Source: Meridianimarinicoccus roseus (GTDB lineage: Bacteria; Pseudomonadota; Alphaproteobacteria; Rhodobacterales; Rhodobacteraceae). Taken from it: a stretch of 64,000 bases of DNA. Below, one piece after another: positions 56,000-63,045 of the stretch (position 1 is its first letter; each line of letters begins with the position of its first letter). The notes beneath the pieces were generated by a model that was not told the DNA's origin, searched no databases, and worked only from the letters and a program-made list of their open reading frames with translations. The DNA lies in NCBI RefSeq assembly GCF_003172915.1, contig NZ_QGKU01000031.1, positions 104,170 through 168,169 of the forward strand, given 5' to 3'. The translations under genes were made by a program, and so were the position numbers.

Positions 56000-57019
56000 C
56001 TAGTCGTTGTCCAAGACGAAGTTTGCGTTCTTCAACGCCATATCGGCGCTTACCTGCCCGCGTGATGTATCTTCCCCTGCGGCTTGAGCCGAGTCGAAGC
56101 GCAAGACGGAGATGAGGCGGAAAGAACCAACGTCGGTGGTTGTGGCATAGCTTTCGCGTGTGCTGCCGTCTTGCACGCAAAGCACACGAACCTGACGCGC
56201 TGGAAATTCACCTTCAAGGCTCTTTGCCATGGTAGCGACGTCACCCAAGCATCCCCGCGACAAGTATTCTGAAACTGTTGCGTCAGTTTCGCGGATGGAG
56301 CGCGTTTCGGTGGACAAATCGAACAGCATCGCGCCGCCCTCCACGCCAGTGGCCTCCGAAACCCAATAGGCGGAACCCGCAAGCTCGATCTCGTGAAGTT
56401 CCGTTTGCGTCAGATATCGCGCGTCGCTCAGGCCCAGTTCGGTAATCATCGAAGTCGCAATTTGATAAGTCAGCGCCGGGTCGATCTGGGACGTCTGCGG
56501 TGGTTCGGCGTGGTGCGGGCTTCGATAGTCAAGGTATCGCATCGCGCACTGCCGTGTCGCTTCCAGTGCCCTAAATGTTCCATCCAAGTTGTATTGGCCT
56601 TCACGGCCTTGCCCAAAAATCGTCAGGACAAACCCACGCCTGAAAGCATCCATCGCGGCACTGAATTCTTCGATTTCGAGCCAAGCAAAATCTTCTCCTA
56701 CAGCCGTTGCGATAGCCTGAAGCGGTCGCCTACGGTCAACTTGAAGGATAACCGGAAAGGCTTCACCGTCCTGGAGACCAAGAGCAGGTCCCATGATGGC
56801 AACCGTCACAGTCGCATCACGCGTGACCCCGAAAAACAGTGTATCACCGCTTCGATACGGCGCAGAGATGGCGCAGTGGCTAAATTCGCCGGTTACATCG
56901 TGCGCGTAGGCTACACCCTGCCAGTTCCCGCTTTCGAAAGCAGAACCCGGTATGTTCCCGCCATGGGCCGGAGCAACGGCAAGCATTATGACGCCTGCGA
57001 TGTGTGGCAAAGTCCGCAT
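56000..57019 (-). CDS. Exported protein of unknown function
   Basis: 339-aa protein with a signal peptide (MRTLPHIAGVIMLAVAPAHG). The mature domain is mixed alpha/beta with scattered Cys residues (FSHCAIS, TRQCAMRY, SRGCLGD, VLCVQD), four of which could form two disulfides in the periplasm. No family is recognised. It is the gene nearest attL, in a typical cargo position, and follows the truncated zinc protein gene after 84 bp. Confidence 0.7.
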   Translation of the reverse strand: MRTLPHIAGVIMLAVAPAHGGNIPGSAFESGNWQGVAYAHDVTGEFSHCAISAPYRSGDTLFFGVTRDATVTVAIMGPALGLQDGEAFPVILQVDRRRPLQAIATAVGEDFAWLEIEEFSAAMDAFRRGFVLTIFGQGREGQYNLDGTFRALEATRQCAMRYLDYRSPHHAEPPQTSQIDPALTYQIATSMITELGLSDARYLTQTELHEIELAGSAYWVSEATGVEGGAMLFDLSTETRSIRETDATVSEYLSRGCLGDVATMAKSLEGEFPARQVRVLCVQDGSTRESYATTTDVGSFRLISVLRFDSAQAAGEDTSRGQVSADMALKNANFVLDND

Positions 57020-57103
57020 ATGAAATTCCCCCTGTGCTATCCAAGAAAGCTACCACGGCGAAAGGGATTCGATCATGCAAAGAGTTCTCACGCTGCGTCG
57101 AAA

Positions 57104-57448
57104 CTAGTAGAGCCATGCGCCGCAGAACCGTTCTGCCATGAGCGCCAGCGATTGATGCGCATAGTCGTCGTGTTGCCGTTCCAGCCGGTCGAAGGTTCGC
57201 CAGTGCATCCCCTTGGGCTTCATGCCTGTGTAATTCAAGATACCCGGTTCCCAGCCCAAGCGGGCGCGTATCTTGTCGGCCCTTCGCGTCGCTCGATCTG
57301 CCGCGTTTTCACGCTGCGAAGGATAGGCAGGCTGGTGGCATTGCCGACAGGCGAACACCGCGCCGCCGTAGAGCAACGCCACACGCCTGCACAGCGCGAA
57401 AGCGCAACCCAATCCCCCGACGAACGGAGTGCAGCAAAGTCTGGTCAT
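57104..57448 (-). pseudogene. Truncated zinc-ribbon-type island protein
   Basis: 114 codons that match only the C-terminal part of a family I know from phage-related islands: CRRVALLYGGAVFACRQCHQ, AYPSQRENAADRATRRADKI, LGWEPGILN and KPKGMHWRTFDRL. Relatives are about 170-190 residues with an N-terminal domain and a first Cys pair before GRRVALLYGG. Here the first pair is lost and the first 20 residues are unlike the family, so an upstream deletion or frameshift is likely. Confidence 0.6.
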
Positions 57449-57563
57449 TGGAACCAGACTGTTGGCGAAAACCTTTTTCCTACCCCTTTATATCAGTCGT
57501 GCTGCCCCATCGGTCCCGGTGCGCATGGCCCCGAAGATCGGACGCCCCACCAGATCAGAGGAG

Positions 57564-57998
57564 TCAGCAGTAGCGCGCACGGGCCAGCCGCGAACGCGCT
57601 GCGGGTGTCTCGTACTGGCGATACCGTCCGCCCGAGTATCGCGCACAATCCAGCGCGTGCCCGTTGGCAACGGCGATCGCTGCAATGTCGGTGCCGTCCA
57701 GATAGCAGGTGCCGACCCATCGGTCATAGGTGCGCGCGCCTGTCAGCTGGCAAGTGACGGTCTTGCCCCGAACCAGCCGCACCATGAAGTTCCTTGCATT
57801 CCGACCCGCCCGCGTCGAAGTCTCCGGCCCGTCTAACCCGTTCAGCCGAACCGGCACGCCGCGCACCTCGATTGTGTCCACGTCGCGCACCGTGGTGACG
57901 CGGCCTTCAATGTATTGCGAAGCTAAAGCGGATACGGAAACTATCAGCCCGACACATGTCAAAAGCGACCCGAAAAAAATCCTGAAGTTCGAACGCAC
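57564..57998 (-). CDS. Exported thermonuclease-family (SNase) nuclease
   Basis: 144-aa staphylococcal-nuclease fold enzyme. A signal peptide (MRSNFRIFFGSLLTCVGLIV, then SVSALA) precedes the OB-fold. Active-site-type residues are kept: VRLNGLDGPET with Arg and Glu and YDRWVGTCY with the second Arg. GTG at 57998 is the best start; the frame is open to ATG 58130 inside the neighbouring gene. The product would be a periplasmic or released nuclease, an unusual cargo for a DNA element. Confidence 0.82.
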   Translation of the reverse strand: MRSNFRIFFGSLLTCVGLIVSVSALASQYIEGRVTTVRDVDTIEVRGVPVRLNGLDGPETSTRAGRNARNFMVRLVRGKTVTCQLTGARTYDRWVGTCYLDGTDIAAIAVANGHALDCARYSGGRYRQYETPAARSRLARARYC

Positions 57999-58029
57999 GG
58001 GAAAAGAAGCCGCGAGAATGAAGAAGGCT

Positions 58030-58350
58030 TTAGTTAGTGCATTGATAGGTGCGCGCTGTCGTTGCCTGAAGGCAACCATATCCGTTTGCGGCTTGGCAGG
58101 TTGTTTGCACGCCCTCAAACGGGTTCGCATTTCTATACCCCCAAGCGTTGCAACGACTTAACGCATTCCGCTGGGCGGCATCCCAGTCCACTTGTGGTAT
58201 CTCGATTTGCGGGTTGTGCTGAAACGCAAGCACGACTGAACCATCGGCTCGACTACCATCGACAGGCAAAGGTGTTTTGGAAACCGGTTGTGCGCAGGCA
58301 GCAAGCATGCCGACCGAAAGAACAAAAAAAATCGTCGATTTGCGTCGCAT
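58030..58350 (-). CDS. YecR-like lipoprotein
   Basis: 106-aa lipoprotein with lipobox MLAAC at residues 15-19. The mature part has the YecR-family pattern DGSRADGSVVLAFQH, VDWDAAQRNALSRCNAWGY and FEGVQTTCQAANGYGC, with the Cys spacing of the family. YecR is best known as a flagellar-regulon lipoprotein in enterics, but copies are common on alphaproteobacterial phages and islands. It is 31 bp upstream of the nuclease gene. Confidence 0.82.
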   Translation of the reverse strand: MRRKSTIFFVLSVGMLAACAQPVSKTPLPVDGSRADGSVVLAFQHNPQIEIPQVDWDAAQRNALSRCNAWGYRNANPFEGVQTTCQAANGYGCLQATTARTYQCTN

Positions 58351-58436
58351 AGCTTATCTTTCTTATCAAGAATCAACCTTTTCACAGAACAGTGTGAAGG
58401 GAACGGCGTCAACAATTGTTAGACGCGATCGTACGG

Positions 58437-58550
58437 TCAGCCGAGGCGCGCCGCGGCCTCTGCCTCTAGGCGGGCGCGTTCGGATGCCAGCACGGCGGCG
58501 ATGCGTTCGACGCGCCCCTTCGTGCCCTGTGCCGCCCGCTCAGGCGTCAT
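58437..58550 (-). CDS. Small helical protein
   Basis: 37-aa frame MTPERAAQGTKGRVERIAAV, then an Ala/Glu/Arg-rich helix to ARLG. It lies 11 bp after the previous small gene in a tight series of the element. Too short to classify. Confidence 0.45.
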   Translation of the reverse strand: MTPERAAQGTKGRVERIAAVLASERARLEAEAAARLG

Positions 58551-58561
58551 GCCGGTTTCGA

Positions 58562-58681
58562 TCAGGTGTGCTCCCGCATGGCCCGGCGCTCGCGGTTCAG
58601 CGTGCTTTTTTTGAAGGCGTCGAAGGCGACGAGCATCCGGGCATGGGCGGCCCGTGCGGCGGGCGGCAGGTGATCGGTCAC
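58562..58681 (-). CDS. Small basic protein after terS
   Basis: 39-aa frame beginning with GTG at 58681, overlapping the terS stop by 4 nt (GTGA): MTDHLPPAARAAHARMLVAF then DAFKKSTLNRERRAM. The overlap and position suggest a real, translationally coupled gene; function unknown. Confidence 0.5.
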   Translation of the reverse strand: MTDHLPPAARAAHARMLVAFDAFKKSTLNRERRAMREHT

Positions 58682-59028
58682 GAGAAGTATTCCGCCGCTG
58701 GATCGCCGCCGGGCAGATCGGGCAGACCTGCGACCTTGGCCCGCGCCGAAGGCGTCAGACCGAATTCCGACAACAGCGATTGCACCCGCCGGACGGCGTC
58801 GGCCCGCTGCGCGATGAGAGGGTGCGCGCGGTGCATCACGGCCACGGCCTCGGTCGTGCAGGCGTAGGTCGCGCCATGCTGCGCGATGGTCTGCCCCGCC
58901 TCGATCCACTCGGCCAAGGCTTCACACAACAGCCCAAGCGCCACTCTGTCGCCATCGGCCATCACGCCCATGTCAGCCAGCAGATCGGCCAGCAAGGGCC
59001 AGTGCTGCGCAGCGTGAGCGCGCCGCAC
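58678..59028 (-). CDS. P27-type phage small terminase subunit
   Basis: 116-aa protein with the P27 TerS pattern: WPLLADLLADMGVMADGDRV, LCEALAEWIEAGQTIAQHG, and the diagnostic end SLLSEFGLTPSARAKVAG. It would recognise DNA for packaging, but no large subunit is encoded in the element. The family match begins near residue 9 from GTG 59028, inside the end of the zinc-protein gene; ATG at 58971 would cut off conserved residues, and ATG 59115 is the upstream limit. Confidence 0.75.
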   Translation of the reverse strand: MRRAHAAQHWPLLADLLADMGVMADGDRVALGLLCEALAEWIEAGQTIAQHGATYACTTEAVAVMHRAHPLIAQRADAVRRVQSLLSEFGLTPSARAKVAGLPDLPGGDPAAEYFS

Positions 59029-59257
59029 GCTTTCGACAACCCTCGTTGCAATAACGCGCGTCAGCCCGCCGCCAGTCGGGCAGAGCGTCACCGCACCAGC
59101 GACAGCGCCAGTCACCCAGCGATAACCTGCGCAGAATAGCTATCGCCCGCGTCCTACGGTTGCCATTGTTTCCAGTCCAGAAATAGGCTTGGTGGCAAAC
59201 GCGATAGGGCGGCTCGTCACTCTCGATCCAAAGTGCGTATGGGTCTGGTCCTGGCAT
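58973..59257 (-). CDS. Zinc-cluster protein, HNH-like/treble-clef type
   Basis: 94-aa protein MPGPDPYALWIESDEPPYRV with two Cys pairs in a treble-clef-like arrangement, CRWCGDALPDWRRADARYCN and EGCRKRAARSR. Similar small proteins are common on alphaproteobacterial prophages and islands. GAGG precedes ATG 59257. It may bind DNA, but the HNH catalytic His is not clear. Its last 56 bases overlap terS in another frame. Confidence 0.65.
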   Translation of the reverse strand: MPGPDPYALWIESDEPPYRVCHQAYFWTGNNGNRRTRAIAILRRLSLGDWRCRWCGDALPDWRRADARYCNEGCRKRAARSRCAALALAGRSAG

Positions 59258-59539
59258 GTTGGCCTCTTGGTTTTCGAGCACCCATATCCGGGTTAAACAT
59301 CAGATTCTAAGTTATATTTCTTCTTTCTTGGAGAAGTCTTCTCGCTTGGCACAACCATCTTCTGCAGGAACCTTGCCCACCGTTTGCGCTGCGCTTCCGC
59401 CATGCGCGCGCCCTTCTGCCATCCTCGGACGGGAAAAGCATTGCCAGCGAGCAACTTCTCTTACTGTCTTCCTTGCTCCTGCCTATGGCTAGATATAGAT
59501 ATGTCCTGTTTTCTGTGCCGCGCATGGCCGGAAATTCTC

Positions 59540-60028
59540 TCAACGCGGCACAATTTTTAGGACGGCACCGCCCGGCAATGCCTGCGTTGAGCCGTTTCCG
59601 TCCGTTATTTTATGACGGGGCTGCACCGATTTTGTGCGGGGCTTCTGTTTTGGCTTCCATGACATGAACCCCTTGCGGGCAGGCTTTCCGTCTGGCGTAG
59701 GCAATTCGTCCAGCGACCAAACCGATGCTTGCCCGATACCGGAAGGCCCAAGGTGTGGGGCACGCGTCATCGTAATGAACCCCCGTTCCATCAGGTCGCG
59801 GAACCACGGCCCGACCGTGTTGCGGTGGACGTTGAGCGCAAGCGCCGCGTCGCGGTGGCTCAGGAATATCGCGCCGTTGTTTGCGCCGTTGTAGCGGCGT
59901 TTTAGTTCGATATAGAGCGCACGCGGGCCGGGTTTCAGCGTCGCCCAGGCGGGTGATGCCTGTAGCCACTCGGGAAGCTGGACGTGACGCCCAGCCCCCT
60001 TCTTGTGCTTCTTGTAGGGTTTCCTCAT
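59540..60028 (-). CDS. Winged-HTH protein, possible replication/regulatory factor
   Basis: 162-aa basic protein: KPYKKHKKGAGRHVQLPEWL, LKPGPRALYIELKRRYNGAN, then a winged-helix core FLSHRDAALALNVHRNTVGP followed by WFRDLMERGFI, and a basic Pro-rich tail. This layout resembles phage and satellite replication or plasmid Rep-like wHTH proteins; the exact role is unclear. Its ATG overlaps the preceding stop (ATGA). Confidence 0.65.
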   Translation of the reverse strand: MRKPYKKHKKGAGRHVQLPEWLQASPAWATLKPGPRALYIELKRRYNGANNGAIFLSHRDAALALNVHRNTVGPWFRDLMERGFITMTRAPHLGPSGIGQASVWSLDELPTPDGKPARKGFMSWKPKQKPRTKSVQPRHKITDGNGSTQALPGGAVLKIVPR

Positions 60029-60195
60029 TCCCTGCCACCCAGCGCCACTACAGCGAGCCACAGGCGCACGGCAACCGCTTGACTGCGACAGCCGCCAATG
60101 GACACCCAAGCCGCGTCTGCCGCCGTGCCAAGGCTTCTCAGGACCATCACGCGCCATGTGCTGCCGTGCTTTTCGATCCGTGCAAGTTCGGTCAT
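60025..60195 (-). CDS. Small hypothetical protein
   Basis: 56-aa frame MTELARIEKHGSTWRVMVLR with a second half SQAVAVRLWLAVVALGGRE. Overlaps both neighbours by ATGA, which supports it as a translated gene. No family known. Confidence 0.6.
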   Translation of the reverse strand: MTELARIEKHGSTWRVMVLRSLGTAADAAWVSIGGCRSQAVAVRLWLAVVALGGRE

Positions 60196-60293
60196 TCGTC
60201 CGCCTCTCCGTAGATCAGCTTTGCCAGAAGTTCTGCGCGGGCTTCGGACAGGCCATAGAGCCGACGCAGGCGGGCGATGCGCAGCCGGGTCAT
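60192..60293 (-). CDS. Small Arg/Leu-rich protein
   Basis: 33-aa frame MTRLRIARLRRLYGLSEARA then ELLAKLIYGEADE. Coupled by 4-nt overlaps on both sides; typical of tiny phage-type genes. Confidence 0.5.
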   Translation of the reverse strand: MTRLRIARLRRLYGLSEARAELLAKLIYGEADE

Positions 60294-60577
60294 TCCTGCG
60301 CCCCCGTGTCGGCCAGCGCCCTAGCAGAGCGGGGCAGGCGCAGCGCCGCGCGGTCGAAGCCGGGACGCAGCGAGTAATAGGCGACGTTTTCCGGTCCGCG
60401 ATAATCGGTCTGGATCGGCCATTTGTATTCGGTCTTGAGCCGGTGAATGATTGCGCCAAGACGCCAGCCGCGCACCTCGCGGATTTCGGTCTTGTGCGAT
60501 ATCGTGCGCCTTTCCATCAGCGCCTTGCAGGTCCAGAACACCTGTGTTTCGCTGGAATACCAATTCTTCTGTGACAT
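60290..60577 (-). CDS. wHTH-like phage protein
   Basis: 95-aa protein MSQKNWYSSETQVFWTCKAL, then ERRTISHKTEIREVRGWRLG and AIIHRLKTEYKWPIQTDYRG with PENVAYYSL. This is a known small phage/island family whose pattern fits a winged helix. GAGGG precedes the ATG. Role unknown, presumably DNA-binding. Confidence 0.65.
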   Translation of the reverse strand: MSQKNWYSSETQVFWTCKALMERRTISHKTEIREVRGWRLGAIIHRLKTEYKWPIQTDYRGPENVAYYSLRPGFDRAALRLPRSARALADTGAQE

Positions 60578-60670
60578 GAAGCCCTCTTGATGTGTGAGGG
60601 CGGGGCGGATATCCAAAGGTTCTGACACGCGATGAACAGCCCCGCGCCGTAAGGTTCGGGGTTGTTTGCG

Positions 60671-60862
60671 TTATGCGGTCTGGCCGGAAATCGCGGCGTC
60701 AACGTCCGCCTCGTTCCAGTAGAGGCGAGAGCCGATTTTCACCGGTTTGGGCAGACGGCCCAACTCAACATCGCGGTAGATTGTTGTTCGACCGCGACCT
60801 CCAAGTTTTGACCTCAGCTCAATGAACGAAAGATATTTCCGGGAAACGTATCTGCTGGGCAT
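60671..60862 (-). CDS. AlpA/excisionase-like regulator
   Basis: 63-aa MerR-like wHTH of the AlpA family: YLSFIELRSKLGGRGRTTIY then RDVELGRLPKPVKIGSRLYW and NEADVDAAI. AlpA-type proteins activate integrase and control excision of P4-like elements. GGAG before ATG 60862. Confidence 0.85.
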   Translation of the reverse strand: MPSRYVSRKYLSFIELRSKLGGRGRTTIYRDVELGRLPKPVKIGSRLYWNEADVDAAISGQTA

Positions 60863-60925
60863 TTCCGTGCTCCGTTTTGCTTCACGGAACACATATCGCC
60901 CACACCCAGTTGCCTTTCGTCCCCT

Positions 60926-61720
60926 TTATTCACTGGATGGAAAAAGGGTATGGAGCTTCTGCCTCGCCAGCGAAGTCAGCGATGGATAATATCCACCCAG
61001 CGGATACGGTTTGCTCTGGATAAATTGATCGTAAAGTGCAGGCTGGAATACTTCGTCGAGCTTCCTTGCCAAGTCTCTCTTGTCTCTGTTTTCGTTATGA
61101 ATCTTGTAAATTGTTTCGGGACGTCCACTTTTGACAGAGAGAGCTTCGAAGGCACTCCAAACCAAGTCAGAACAAGTTGCGTTTTTCTCCCAATCGCCAC
61201 TCGGTCTCACGGTTATTTTGCCGTGACCATACTGTAGTCCGAAATATAGATTCAATCGATCCATCAGGCCGCAGATAAGAGTATGCTTCTCATCGGCAGG
61301 CCTTTTCTTCTGCACCGCGCGCGGTAAGTGCACATAGCCTGCTAGATGTGAGCCAAGCCAGCTTCTTAAGGGTTTCGGTGGAAGGTGCCCGTAGGCTATA
61401 TTCACACCAAGTCGCCTAATGACCAATTCCGCTACTCTGCGGTCGCGCTGGCAAGATTCAAGAATCTTTTGTGGTTCTGTAATCTCATAGTATTTAAAGA
61501 CCTTGCTGGGCCCGTTGGTGTCCTCACTGTTCCATGGAACCTTTTCACTTTCCCTTGGCTCATAAACAGGGGCAATGTAATCACTGACAACTTGAAATTC
61601 TTTGGAAAACTCCACAACCTCTACAATTCCGTTGGATACATGGCGAACCACGACCGATAGCGCATAGCGTAATGCCTGTTCGCGTAGGCTCAGTTCATCG
61701 GGATGATTTTTGCTATGCAT
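60926..61720 (-). CDS. Unknown AT-richer cargo protein
   Basis: 264-aa soluble protein beginning MHSKNHPDELSLREQALRYA. It has a helical C-terminus with ARKLDEVFQPALYDQFIQSK and GGYYPSLTSLARQKLHTLF. No family recognised. Base composition is visibly more AT-rich than anything else in the window, pointing to a separate origin. Its start overlaps the integrase end by 31 nt. Its place between integrase and AlpA is a usual accessory (often defence) slot, but nothing in the sequence proves a defence role. Confidence 0.7.
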   Translation of the reverse strand: MHSKNHPDELSLREQALRYALSVVVRHVSNGIVEVVEFSKEFQVVSDYIAPVYEPRESEKVPWNSEDTNGPSKVFKYYEITEPQKILESCQRDRRVAELVIRRLGVNIAYGHLPPKPLRSWLGSHLAGYVHLPRAVQKKRPADEKHTLICGLMDRLNLYFGLQYGHGKITVRPSGDWEKNATCSDLVWSAFEALSVKSGRPETIYKIHNENRDKRDLARKLDEVFQPALYDQFIQSKPYPLGGYYPSLTSLARQKLHTLFPSSE

Positions 61721-62886
61721 CTTTCTTCCATGCCCACATGCGCAGCCCACCGCTCCATCAGCATCCGCCGTTGTCCGATATAATCCGTCCGCCGATAGGC
61801 CCGTTCCACAGCGCCCCCTGTCACATGCCCAAGACAGGTTTCGGCCACCTCATGCGGCGCGTTGGTGGCCTCTGCCAGCCATGTCCGCAGCGATGTGCGG
61901 AACCCATGCGGGCGGGCTTCCATGCCGCGCCGCTCCATCAGGCGGGCCATTGTGGCGTCGGAAATCACGCCCTTGCGCACGCTGGGGAACAGGTAGCCGT
62001 CGCGGGCGAAAGGCTTGGCCAGTTCGATGACTTGCAATGCCTCTTGCGACAACGGCACTCGGAAATCGGTCGTGGCGTTCACGCGGCCCTTCATCCCCTC
62101 TGCCGGGATGGTCCAGATATCCCCGTCGATCTGGTCCAGCCGCATGAAGCGCAGCGGGCGCGACCGAACGCCCGTCAGGATAAGCAAGCGCAGCGCAAGA
62201 TGCGTGAGCGTCGGTTCCGCAAGGCTCTGGTAGAAGTCGGGCACCTCTTGCCACGGCAGGGCCGGGACGTGCTGCGCCTTGTGCCGTTGCTTGCCGAGAA
62301 GCGCCTTGGCCTTTTCCGTCGCCTGCAAGTCCACCTCAAGCCCAAGCGCCGCCGCGTGCTTGAGGCAGATCGACAGGCGGTTCATGGCCTTGCGCGCGGT
62401 GTCCGCCTTCGTGTGCCAGATCGGCGCGAGCGTGTCGCGGATATCGCGCTGGTCCAGATCGCCCACCGGAACCTTGCCCAGCTTGGGCAGCACGTGCAGT
62501 TCGAGCGGCGAAAACCAGCGACCCGCCTTCCCGTCGCCTTTCAGTTCGGCCTTGCGGCTTTCAAATGCGTCCTTAGCGATATCGTCCAGCCGGTAGAGGC
62601 GGCGTTCAGCTTCACGCCGCTCGCGCTCGCGTTCCTTGATCGGGTCCAGCCCAGCCGCCCCAAGCGCGCGCCACTTCTCCGCTTGCAGGCGCGCTGCCTT
62701 GAGCGTGACAGACGGGAACCGGCCAAGCCCCATTTCCCGCCGCCTGCCGTGAACCGTCACGCGCAACACCCATTGTGCCCCGCCATCGCCACGCTTCACG
62801 AACCAAAGCCCGCCACCGTCCGAATACTTTCCAGCCGGTTTCGCCTTGAGCGTCGCAGCCGTCAGCTTGTTCAATGCTCGCGTCAT
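61690..62886 (-). CDS. int: P4-type tyrosine integrase
   Basis: 398-aa site-specific recombinase. The N-terminal DUF4102 arm-binding domain (YSDGGGLWFVKRGDGGAQWV; MGLGRFPSVTLKAARLQAEK) precedes the catalytic core with Arg241 in GVRSRPLRF, HGFR at 327-330, CLGHVTGG and the nucleophile region AYRRTDY. Short start at 62886. It is 140 bp from attR and reads inward. Confidence 0.93.
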   Translation of the reverse strand: MTRALNKLTAATLKAKPAGKYSDGGGLWFVKRGDGGAQWVLRVTVHGRRREMGLGRFPSVTLKAARLQAEKWRALGAAGLDPIKERERERREAERRLYRLDDIAKDAFESRKAELKGDGKAGRWFSPLELHVLPKLGKVPVGDLDQRDIRDTLAPIWHTKADTARKAMNRLSICLKHAAALGLEVDLQATEKAKALLGKQRHKAQHVPALPWQEVPDFYQSLAEPTLTHLALRLLILTGVRSRPLRFMRLDQIDGDIWTIPAEGMKGRVNATTDFRVPLSQEALQVIELAKPFARDGYLFPSVRKGVISDATMARLMERRGMEARPHGFRTSLRTWLAEATNAPHEVAETCLGHVTGGAVERAYRRTDYIGQRRMLMERWAAHVGMEERCIAKIIPMN

Positions 62887-63026
62887 ACAGTCCACCTTTC
62901 AGTCCCCCTCTACATGTAGCATAGGACGGGGCACCGTGGAACGGAATGATACAGGCTTGCGCTTTTTTTATGGTTGTATGCCGAAAAGCGGTATCCCGTG
63001 GAACCCCAAGATATAGGAATTCAAGG

Positions 63027-63042
63027 CCGCCCCCGGGCACCA
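63027..63042. repeat. attR: copy of tRNA-Phe 3' end
   Basis: CCGCCCCCGGGCACCA identical to the last 16 bases of tRNA-Phe. The bases before it do not continue the tRNA, so this is not a tRNA gene. Confidence 0.88.
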
Positions 63043-63045
63043 AAA

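Larger units (their letters stand above)
55881..63042 (-). mobile_element. 7.1-kb satellite-like integrated element in tRNA-Phe
   Basis: Bounded by 16-bp direct repeats of the tRNA-Phe 3' end. All genes are on the minus strand, from the integrase at the right edge through AlpA-like and small wHTH genes to a P27-type TerS and three exported proteins. There is no large terminase, portal, capsid or tail gene. This fits a phage satellite or small mobilisable island better than a worn prophage, because most genes are intact and tightly overlapping. Confidence 0.82.

Noticed and set aside
63020..63042. Second tRNA-Phe gene near 63.0 kb
   Set aside because: Only the last 16 bases match; no acceptor 5' strand, D- or anticodon arm. 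It is the att copy.
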